From Amnibacterium kyonggiense (GTDB lineage Bacteria; Actinomycetota; Actinomycetes; Actinomycetales; Microbacteriaceae), in assembly GCF_004364555.1 (NCBI RefSeq), contig NZ_SOAM01000002.1, positions 124,001 through 188,000 of the forward strand: 64,000 nt of DNA, in the 5' to 3' direction. Position 1 is the stretch's first letter. Each line of letters opens with the position of its first letter. A program made the position numbers and the translations under genes. Positions 57,648-64,000 of the stretch are shown in pieces. Below the pieces are notes generated by a model. That model saw only the letters and a program-made list of their open reading frames with translations, ran no database searches and was not told the DNA's origin.

Positions 57648-58751
57648 ATGGACACGACCCCCGCACCACGAGGACGCTTCGCCTTCCTCATCCACCCGCG
57701 GACCGACCCCTCCGAGGACCTCGCGCTCATCAATCCGGTCCTCGGCCTCATCCCCGGCCGGGTCGTCGAGAAGGCGATGCGGAAGCTGCCGCTCAAGCCG
57801 TGGGTCCACTCGACCATCACGGCCGCCGACCGGCCGGACGAGGTGCTCGGCGACGTGATCGCCCTCCCGCTGACACCGACGATGCTGCTCGGGGACGACC
57901 GGGCCCTGATCGCCCGCCGCGTCGACCAGGCCATCGATCTCGCCGTCGCCCGCGGCGCGACCGTGCTCGGCCTCGGCGCGCTGACCGCGCCCGCCACGGC
58001 GGGCGGCGCGAAGCTCCGGCGCCGGACCGACATCGGGGTGACGAACGGCAACGCGTACACCGCCGCTGCCACGGCCGCCGCGGTCGAGCGGATCGCGGCG
58101 GGCATGACGAAGCCGCCCGTCGTCGCCCTCGTCGGTGCGAACGGCTCGGTCGGCACCGCGGTGGCCCGCGTCCTCGGCGCGACGGGCGTCGCGGAGGAGC
58201 TCGTGCTCGTCGGCCGCACGCCCGCGGCGCTCGCGGCGCTGGCGGGCGACCTCGGCGCGACCTGGTCGACCGAGATGACCGCCTGCCGCCGCGCGGACGT
58301 CGTCGTGCTCATGACCTCCGCGGTCGGGGCGGTGCTCACGGCGGACCACCTGAAGCTCGGCGCGGTCGTGCTCGACGACACGCAGCCGCGCAACAGCAGC
58401 CCCGCGCTCGCCTCCGAGCGCCCGGACGTGACGATCCTCGACGGCGGCGTCGTCGCGACGCCGGGACTCGTCCGCACCGGTCACGGGATCGGCCTGCCGG
58501 CGACGTCCTCCTTCGCGTGCCTCGCGGAGAGCTCGCTGCTCGCGCTCGCCGACCACCGCGGCCACGGCACGATCGGCCGGCCGTCGCTCGAGCAGGTCGC
58601 CCGCGTGCGGGAGCTCTCGGAGCGCTTCGGCCACCTCGGCTTCGGGCTCGCGGAGCCGACCTCCTTCGGCGAGCCGGTCACCGTCCGCGGCTGGACCGGC
58701 CCCGCGCGCCGCGAGGCGCCCGCGACGATCCCGGACGGCGCGGTCGCGTGA
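57648..58751 (+). CDS. Acyl-ACP/acyl-CoA reductase (AAR)-like protein
   Basis: The 367-residue protein lines up with cyanobacterial long-chain acyl-ACP reductase. The shared blocks are GALTAPAT followed by GVTNGNAYTAA (AAR: GGFTSI ... TTGNTHTAY), the Rossmann motif VALVGANGSVGTAVARVL, DDTQPRNSS-type Asp, and FACLAESSLLAL with C291 at the place of the AAR active-site cysteine. Length also fits (about 340). It would reduce a fatty acyl thioester to an aldehyde with NADPH. No aldehyde-deformylating oxygenase is adjacent. Its stop overlaps the next gene by four bases. ATG 57648 has GGAG upstream. Confidence 0.7.
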   Translation: MDTTPAPRGRFAFLIHPRTDPSEDLALINPVLGLIPGRVVEKAMRKLPLKPWVHSTITAADRPDEVLGDVIALPLTPTMLLGDDRALIARRVDQAIDLAVARGATVLGLGALTAPATAGGAKLRRRTDIGVTNGNAYTAAATAAAVERIAAGMTKPPVVALVGANGSVGTAVARVLGATGVAEELVLVGRTPAALAALAGDLGATWSTEMTACRRADVVVLMTSAVGAVLTADHLKLGAVVLDDTQPRNSSPALASERPDVTILDGGVVATPGLVRTGHGIGLPATSSFACLAESSLLALADHRGHGTIGRPSLEQVARVRELSERFGHLGFGLAEPTSFGEPVTVRGWTGPARREAPATIPDGAVA

Positions 58752-60058
58752 AGCGCATCGTCATCCTCGGCGGCGGCTACTCCTCCGTCTGGTGCTACCG
58801 CGCCATCCGCCGCTGGATGGGCGCATCGGCGCGGATCACGGTCGTGGCGCCCTTCCGCGAGCACGTCTTCCACGGCTTCACCGGCGAGGTGCTCGAGGGC
58901 GGCCTGAAGCCCGAGATGCTCGTCAGCCCGCTCGACGAGGTGATCCCGCGCGCGGAGCGGGTGCAGGGCTGGGCGACCGCGGTCGACCCGGACCGCCGCA
59001 CGGTCACGGTCGAGTGGCAGGGTGAGACGCGGGTCGTGTCGTACGACGAGCTCGTCGTCGCGACCGGCGCGCAGGACCGGATCGACCACCTGCCCGGGCT
59101 CGCCGAGCACGGGTGGTCGCTGCGGTCGCCGGGCCGGGTGGAGGCGCTCCTCGAGCACCTCGACTGGATCGACCGGCAGGTGCCGGAGGACGCGGAGGAC
59201 GCGCGTCGCGCGACCACGATCGTCGTCGTCGGCGCCGGGTTCGCCGGCACGGAGGTCGCCGCCGCGCTCGGGCGCCGCTACGGGGACGCGCGACGCATCG
59301 TGCTCATCTCCGGGTCGAGGACGGTCGTCCCGGTGTGGCAGGACAAGCGGTCGCTGCAGGATCGGCTGCAGCGGAACCTCCGCGACGCCGGCGTCGAGCT
59401 GCTCACCGAGACGCGGGTCGTCGCGGTGGACGAGCACGGCGTCGAGCTCGGCGACGGGAGCCGGATCGAGGCGGCGACGGTCGTCTCGTCCCTCGGCAGC
59501 ACCGTGCCGGTCATCCCCGGGCTCGAGCGCTTCCAGGAGCCGGACGGCCTGCTCGCCGTCGACGAGTGCCTGCGGGTGACCGACGGCGTGTGGAGCGCCG
59601 GGGACGTCGCCGCGGTGCGCCGCAGGGGAGACCGCGTGCCGAAGGAGGCCCTCTGGGCGATCCGCGCCGGCACGACGGTGGGCCGGAACATCGCCCGGCG
59701 GTCGCGCCGGGCGGAGGCGCGCCGGTTCGGATTCCGGGGGCTCGGCACGGTCGCGGCCTTCGCGCCGGGGCGTGCGGTCGCGATGCTGTGGGGGATCCCG
59801 CTGCCGCAGCTCGTCGGCTGGCTCGTGCGCGGCGCGTTCTTCCTCTGGTACATGCCGTCGCGCCGGACGGCGCTCAGCATCGTGCGCTGGACGCTCGGGC
59901 GGCGCCTGCCCGTCGCCGTCCCCGTCGTCACGGGGCCGATCCCGCGGCCGAACCTCGTCGGCCTGGCGGGCGGGCGCTCCCGCGCCGCAGCCCTGCGCGA
60001 TCAGGCCGCGCCGGATCGCGTCGCGGCCGAGCAGCCGCGCCGCGCCGCCGGCGCCTGA
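58748..60058 (+). CDS. NDH-2-like FAD-dependent pyridine nucleotide oxidoreductase
   Basis: The 436-residue flavoprotein has a dinucleotide-binding start RIVILGGGYSSVW for FAD, a second Rossmann motif VVVGAGFAGTEVAAALGRRYG for NAD(P)H, and GVWSAGDVAAV near the C-terminus for FAD. The C-terminal region is hydrophobic and basic (about 350-400), as in membrane-associated type II NADH dehydrogenases. It is coupled to the AAR-like gene by a GTGA overlap. Electron acceptor unknown. Confidence 0.85.
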   Translation: MKRIVILGGGYSSVWCYRAIRRWMGASARITVVAPFREHVFHGFTGEVLEGGLKPEMLVSPLDEVIPRAERVQGWATAVDPDRRTVTVEWQGETRVVSYDELVVATGAQDRIDHLPGLAEHGWSLRSPGRVEALLEHLDWIDRQVPEDAEDARRATTIVVVGAGFAGTEVAAALGRRYGDARRIVLISGSRTVVPVWQDKRSLQDRLQRNLRDAGVELLTETRVVAVDEHGVELGDGSRIEAATVVSSLGSTVPVIPGLERFQEPDGLLAVDECLRVTDGVWSAGDVAAVRRRGDRVPKEALWAIRAGTTVGRNIARRSRRAEARRFGFRGLGTVAAFAPGRAVAMLWGIPLPQLVGWLVRGAFFLWYMPSRRTALSIVRWTLGRRLPVAVPVVTGPIPRPNLVGLAGGRSRAAALRDQAAPDRVAAEQPRRAAGA

Positions 60059-60061
60059 GGG

Positions 60062-60244
60062 TCAGCGCTGCTTGGGCATGATCACCCAGAGCGCCAGGTA
60101 GATCAGGATCTGCGGCCCCGGCAGCAGCATCGACAGCAGGAAGACGATCCTGACCAGCGTCGGCGAGGTGTGGAAGCGGTTCGCGAGCCCGGCGCACACG
60201 CCGGCGATCAGGCGTCCCCTGGTCGGTCGGATGAGATCGGTCAT
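60062..60244 (-). CDS. PspC-domain small membrane protein
   Basis: The 60-residue product is a PspC domain: RPTRGRLIAGVCAGLANRFHTSPTLVRIVF, then one hydrophobic helix with PGPQILIYLALWVIMP. It is an envelope-stress-type membrane protein. ATG 60244 is the start. It converges on the NDH-2-like gene and lies divergent from a PBP gene. Confidence 0.9.
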   Translation of the reverse strand: MTDLIRPTRGRLIAGVCAGLANRFHTSPTLVRIVFLLSMLLPGPQILIYLALWVIMPKQR

Positions 60245-60396
60245 GGCGCGATGCTGCCGTCCCCGCCTCGGACGCGACCGTGTGTCGCCCCTGATCGCCC
60301 CCGGAACCCAGGGTCTCTTCAGCCTCCGACGGCAACGATCCGGCCACACGCGCGGAAGGTTCGCGCGTGCACGCATCGATGTGCTGATCGGACTCG

Positions 60397-60411
60397 TACG
60401 ATGCCGGGGTG
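60397..60411 (+). promoter_or_regulatory. -10 element of a leaderless PBP transcript
   Basis: TACGAT (60397-60402) fits TANNNT and lies 6 bp before GTG 60409. No ribosome site precedes this GTG, so transcription likely starts at the start codon. Confidence 0.45.
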
Positions 60412-62769
60412 TCCGTGACCCAGGCCGCCCTCCGAGCGGGAGGCAAGCTCTCCGCCCTGCTCGCGTTCTTCGCGGTGGCCGCCATCGCCGGCACCCTGAT
60501 CGCCTGCGTGATCACACCGGCGGTGGCGATCGCGGGCGGCGCGACGAAGCAGCAGATCACCGCGTTCCAGAGCCTGCCGAGCACGCTCGACATCACGCCG
60601 CTCGACCAGAAGGCGCGGATCTACGCGAAGTCCGGCACGAAGCAGGTGCTGCTCGCGTCGTTCTTCGAGCAGGACCGCGACATCGTCACCTGGGACCAGA
60701 TCCCGGACACAGTGAAGAACGCGACCCTGGCCGCCGAGGACGTGCGGTTCTACCAGCACGGCCCGATCGACCCGAGCGGCATCGCGCGCGCGCTCGTGTC
60801 GAACCTGATGCACAAGGACATCCAGGGCGCCTCGACGATCAGCCAGCAGTACGTGAAGAACGTGTGCGTGCAGCAGGCGGAGGCGATTCCGGTCACCGAC
60901 GCGAAGACGAAGGCCGCGGCGACGGCTGCATACCAGGCCTGCATCGACAAGTCCTACAACCGCAAGATCCGCGAGATGCGCCTCGCGATCGGCCTCGAGA
61001 AGAAGTACACGAAGAACGAGATCCTGCTCGGCTACCTCAACATCGCGGGCTTCGGCGGCCGGGTCTACGGCATCGAAGCGGCGAGCGAGTACTACTACGG
61101 CAAGCCCGCGAAGGAGCTCACGATCGGGCAGGCGGCGACGCTGATCTCGATCGTGAACAACCCGGACGCGTTCCGCCTCGACCGCACGGCGAACCTCGAG
61201 GGCGCCGAGGGGCGCCGCAACTACGTCCTGGGCGTCGAGCTGGCGCACAAGATGATCACCCAGGCCGAGTACGACAAGTACTCGGCGGAGAAGATCGTCA
61301 CGAAGATCACGCCGCCGTCGACGGGCTGCGACACGGCGGGCAGCGCCGGCTTCTTCTGCGACTACGTCGTCAACACGATCCTCACGAGCCCGCAGTTCGG
61401 CGCGACGCGCTCGGTCCGGCTCGCGAACCTGAACACCAAGGGCTGGAAGATCTACACCACCCTGAACCTGGACCTGCAGAAGAAGGCCCAGAAGGTGATG
61501 AACCGCTACGTCCCGATGAAGTCGGGTCAGCTCGACGCGGGCGCCGCAGCCGTCTCGGTGCAGGTCGGCACCGGGCGCGTGCTCACGATGGTGCAGAACA
61601 AGGTGTTCGACGCCACCGGGGCGAAGTACCGCAAGGACTTCAAGTACTCCGCGGTGAACTTCAACGTGCCGGAGAAGCTCGGCGCCAGCGGCGGCGCGCA
61701 GCCGGGATCGACGTTCAAGTCCATCAACCTGATCGGCTGGCTCGAGTCGGGGCACACCATCAACCAGGTCGTGAACGGGAACGCGCGGACGATCCCGATG
61801 AGCAACTACACGGCGTGCGGCTCGCCGATGAGCGGCCCGGACTACACGTTCAAGAACGACAGTGTGAACGACAAGGGCAACATGAACGTCCAGTCCGCCA
61901 CCGCGAACTCCGTGAACGGCGCGTTCCAGTCGATGGCGGAGGAGCAGGACCTCTGCCGGATGCGGGACATCGCGCAGTCGATGGGCGCCACGAACGCGCT
62001 GATGCTGCGCGACAAGAAGAACAAGATCGTCGTCGACAAGAACGGCGACCCGAAGACGGCTCCGCTCGCGGTCGGGCCGGCGGCCGCGATCGGTACGGGG
62101 AGCTCCATCGCGCCGATCGGCATGGCGCAGGCCTTCGGGACGATCGCGAACAAGGGCGTGACCTGCCAGTCCATCGGCATCGACAAGGTCGTCGACTCGG
62201 ACGGCAAGTCGATCCCGGTGCCGAAGGCGAACTGCAAGCGGGTCGTGCCCGAGAACGTCGCGGTCGCCGCGGGCTACGACCTGCACAACGTACTGACCCG
62301 CGGCACGATGGCCGGCGACAACTTCGTGAACAGCGGCCGCTTCATGATCGGCAAGACGGGCACGACCGACTTCGCGAAGGACACCTGGGCGATCGGCTCC
62401 ACGACGAAGGTGACGACCGCGGTGTGGGTCGGCAACCGGGTCGGGAACGTGAACCTGCGGTCGATCTACCAGGGCCCGGCCTGCCCCAGCAACCCGAACC
62501 GCTGGGCGGAGAAGCGCCACTGCGTGTTCCAGGGCATCGCCTCGCTCATGAACTCCGCGTACGGCGGCGCCTACTCGTGGCCGACGCCCGAGTCGCAGTT
62601 CCTGTACGGCGGCAAGGCGATCGTCCACAAGGACGCCGCGCCGCAGAAGGCCGACAAGCCGTCGCAGCCGAAGGGCGGCAAGCAGGACAAGCCGGGCAAG
62701 GGCGACAAGCCCGGCAAGCCGAGCGGCGGCGGCGGCGGCGACAAGGGCGGCAAGCCGATCACGCGCTGA
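60409..62769 (+). CDS. Bifunctional penicillin-binding protein with Lys/Gly-rich tail
   Basis: The 786-residue class A-type PBP is a paralogue of the one at 17752-20040. It has an N-terminal helix (about 13-40), GT51 with E110 (AAEDVRFYQHG) and QGASTISQQYVKN, and a transpeptidase with S434-x2-K437, S501-V-N503 and K649-T-G. It also keeps the extra cysteines (STGCDTAGSAGFFCDYV). The last 60 residues are Lys/Gly/Pro-rich and cationic and may bind acidic wall polymers. GTG 60409 is probably leaderless. A strong hairpin follows. Confidence 0.92.
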   Translation: MSVTQAALRAGGKLSALLAFFAVAAIAGTLIACVITPAVAIAGGATKQQITAFQSLPSTLDITPLDQKARIYAKSGTKQVLLASFFEQDRDIVTWDQIPDTVKNATLAAEDVRFYQHGPIDPSGIARALVSNLMHKDIQGASTISQQYVKNVCVQQAEAIPVTDAKTKAAATAAYQACIDKSYNRKIREMRLAIGLEKKYTKNEILLGYLNIAGFGGRVYGIEAASEYYYGKPAKELTIGQAATLISIVNNPDAFRLDRTANLEGAEGRRNYVLGVELAHKMITQAEYDKYSAEKIVTKITPPSTGCDTAGSAGFFCDYVVNTILTSPQFGATRSVRLANLNTKGWKIYTTLNLDLQKKAQKVMNRYVPMKSGQLDAGAAAVSVQVGTGRVLTMVQNKVFDATGAKYRKDFKYSAVNFNVPEKLGASGGAQPGSTFKSINLIGWLESGHTINQVVNGNARTIPMSNYTACGSPMSGPDYTFKNDSVNDKGNMNVQSATANSVNGAFQSMAEEQDLCRMRDIAQSMGATNALMLRDKKNKIVVDKNGDPKTAPLAVGPAAAIGTGSSIAPIGMAQAFGTIANKGVTCQSIGIDKVVDSDGKSIPVPKANCKRVVPENVAVAAGYDLHNVLTRGTMAGDNFVNSGRFMIGKTGTTDFAKDTWAIGSTTKVTTAVWVGNRVGNVNLRSIYQGPACPSNPNRWAEKRHCVFQGIASLMNSAYGGAYSWPTPESQFLYGGKAIVHKDAAPQKADKPSQPKGGKQDKPGKGDKPGKPSGGGGGDKGGKPITR

Positions 62770-62777
62770 ACCGACCA

Positions 62778-62811
62778 GGAGGGGCTCCCGCAGCGTCGCG
62801 GGAGCCCCTCC
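62778..62811. terminator. Strong bidirectional hairpin terminator
   Basis: GGAGGGGCTCCCGC (62778-62791) and GCGGGAGCCCCTCC (62798-62811) form a 14-bp perfect stem with loop AGCGTC. It lies between the convergent PBP and DUF1905 genes. Confidence 0.8.
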
Positions 62812-62818
62812 GTCGCGG

Positions 62819-63136
62819 TCAGGGGTGCAGCTGCACCCAGACCGGCACGGGGTCGCCGAGCTCGAGGTCGTTCGCCGTCCGCACGCTCTTCTTGATCGGC
62901 AGGACGTACTGCCCGTCGGCGTTCTGCGGGAACACCGACGTCCACCACTGCTTCGCACCGACGCGGGCGTGGGCCCGCACCGCGCCGAAGCCGCGCGGCA
63001 GGTCGCCCGCGAGGTCGCGGATCTCCTCGGTCGCCTCCGCGGGCAGCGACACGAAGGTCCAGAACTCGCGTCTGGCCTCCCAGCGCCACAGCGGGGCCGT
63101 GAACTCGAGCGTCAGGTCGTCCTGCAGCACCGTCAC
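62819..63136 (-). CDS. DUF1905 family protein
   Basis: The 105-residue protein is a single DUF1905 beta-barrel: LEFTAPLWRWEARREFWTFVSLPAEATEEI then GFGAVRAHARVGAKQWWTSVFPQNADGQYVLPIKK and a short VWVQLHP end (read in parts). Function unknown. GTG 63136 or 63130 are possible starts. It is convergent with the PBP gene. Confidence 0.85.
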   Translation of the reverse strand: MTVLQDDLTLEFTAPLWRWEARREFWTFVSLPAEATEEIRDLAGDLPRGFGAVRAHARVGAKQWWTSVFPQNADGQYVLPIKKSVRTANDLELGDPVPVWVQLHP

Positions 63137-63220
63137 GGTCGTCGAGCGTAGCCACGGGGCCGCGGGCCGGACGTGACCGCGTCCGGTGCACGCCGAGCGC
63201 CGCGGGGGCATGCTGAGGGC

Positions 63221-64000
63221 ATGGCAGTCGAGGTGTCGATCGGGGTGCCGGGCGCGCTCGGCCCGGAGGCGGTGCGCGTGCTCGCGCCCAGGGTCGAGGC
63301 GGCGGGGTTCGCCGGGCTGTGGCTGAACGACAGCCCGCAGGGCGACTCGCTCGCCGGGCTCGCGGCGGCCGCGGAGGCGACGACGCACCTGCGGCTCGGC
63401 ACCGGCGTCGTACCGATCGACCGGCGCCGGCCCCTGGAGCTGCTCGCGGACGTGCACCGGACCGGGGTGCCGGAGGCGCGGCTGACGCTGGGGATCGGGT
63501 CCGGCCAGCTGCGGCGGGGCGCCGTCGACGCCGTGGCCGATGCGCTCGCGGCGCTGCGGCACGCGACCTCCGCCGCCCTCGTGGTCGGGGCGCTCGGTCC
63601 GCGCATGCGCCGGCTCGCGGCGGAGCACGCGGACGGCGTGCTGCTCAGCTGGCTGCCGCTCTCGGTCGCGGCGGAGCAGGCGGCGGAGCTGCGGGAGGCC
63701 GGGCGCCGCGCGCAGGGCGAGGCGCCGCGGGCCGTGCTCTACGCCCGGACGATCGTGGACGAGGCGGCCCGGCCGGTGCTCGAGCGGGAGGCGGCGCAGT
63801 ACGCCTCCTACCCGGCCTACGCGGCGAACTTCGAGCGCCTCGGCGTCGAGGCGGTCGACACGACGCTGCCGCGTGCCGGCGGGACGCTCGCGGAGGGCGT
63901 CGCCGCGTACGCCGCGGTGGACGAGCTGGTCCTCCGCGCGATCACGCCGACGGGATCGCTCGACGACCTCCTCGCCTTCGTCGACGAGGCGGCCGCGCAG
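63221..64000 (+). CDS. Luciferase-like (LLM class) flavin-dependent oxidoreductase, partial
   Basis: The open frame from ATG 63221 runs off the window after 260 codons without a stop. It shows the LLM fold: SIGVPGALGPEAVRVLAPRVEAAGF, LWLNDSPQGDSLAGLAAAAEAT, LRLGTGVVPIDRRRPLELLADV and LGIGSGQLRRG. These match bacterial-luciferase/F420- or FMN-dependent monooxygenases. The cofactor cannot be told. GAGGGC lies just before the ATG. Confidence 0.85.
   Translation, partial: MAVEVSIGVPGALGPEAVRVLAPRVEAAGFAGLWLNDSPQGDSLAGLAAAAEATTHLRLGTGVVPIDRRRPLELLADVHRTGVPEARLTLGIGSGQLRRGAVDAVADALAALRHATSAALVVGALGPRMRRLAAEHADGVLLSWLPLSVAAEQAAELREAGRRAQGEAPRAVLYARTIVDEAARPVLEREAAQYASYPAYAANFERLGVEAVDTTLPRAGGTLAEGVAAYAAVDELVLRAITPTGSLDDLLAFVDEAAAQ

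Noticed and set aside
1-64000. tRNA, rRNA, insertion sequence or prophage
   Set aside because: I saw no cloverleaf with conserved arms, no rRNA segment, no transposase or integrase gene, and no phage structural gene.

Overview
The window is about 64 kb of very GC-rich chromosomal DNA from an actinobacterium, most likely a member of Microbacteriaceae. The reasons are strong G/C third-position bias, many GTG starts, many 4-bp GTGA/ATGA gene overlaps, two DUF222/HNH (13E12-type) genes, a DUF3516 helicase, actinobacterial-type PEP carboxylase and MenB, and paired class-A-type penicillin-binding proteins. I saw no rRNA or tRNA gene, no CRISPR array, and no complete insertion sequence or prophage. 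The long antisense frames are codon-bias shadows.

Region 1 (1-13.8 kb) is a stress/dormancy-type island: a free-standing E2-like acyltransferase, an MgtA-type P-ATPase, an SDR, a lipoprotein, five universal-stress-protein (Usp) genes, a DUF1707 / phosphoribosyltransferase / erythromycin-esterase operon, a BON-domain protein and two small membrane proteins. Its promoters carry repeated sites close to GGGACCTTCGGCCC, which resemble the DosR/DevR box of mycobacteria. The gene content also parallels the mycobacterial DosR regulon (Usp proteins, P-type ATPase, the Rv2030c phosphoribosyltransferase-esterase). No dosR/dosS gene is inside the window.

Region 2 (13.8-31.5 kb) is mixed housekeeping: a DUF222/HNH gene, an SGNH hydrolase, a PBP, succinate-semialdehyde dehydrogenase, an ECF sigma factor, a UPF0303 haem-degrading-type protein, a second HNH gene, the methylcitrate operon prpD-prpB-prpC for propionate use, menB, a secreted GH3 enzyme, a thioredoxin-like [2Fe-2S] protein and DUF2277.

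Region 3 (31.6-39.3 kb) is rich in small regulators with visible operators: a leaderless PadR gene in an operon with signal peptidase I, a MarR/VOC divergent pair with two TGTCAG-N4-CTGACA operators, and a DUF4097-PadR operon with two AAGATATATCTT-type palindromes and an apparently frameshifted first gene.

Region 4 (39.3-57.4 kb) holds an alpha-L-fucosidase, the DUF3516 helicase, a photolyase-like protein with swapped domain order, PEP carboxylase, a YchJ protein, a DUF5997/LysR-effector pair, an iron-box-controlled SIP protein, an aldo/keto reductase, RNase HI, a DarT-like protein, an MFS transporter, RlmN and a Cys/His-rich 32-residue protein. Several convergent gene ends here carry long palindromic repeats, including an 81-bp element present twice with identical geometry.

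Region 5 (57.4-64 kb) pairs a homologue of cyanobacterial acyl-ACP reductase (AAR) with an NDH-2-like flavoprotein, followed by PspC, a second PBP, a DUF1905 protein and a luciferase-like oxidoreductase cut by the window end.
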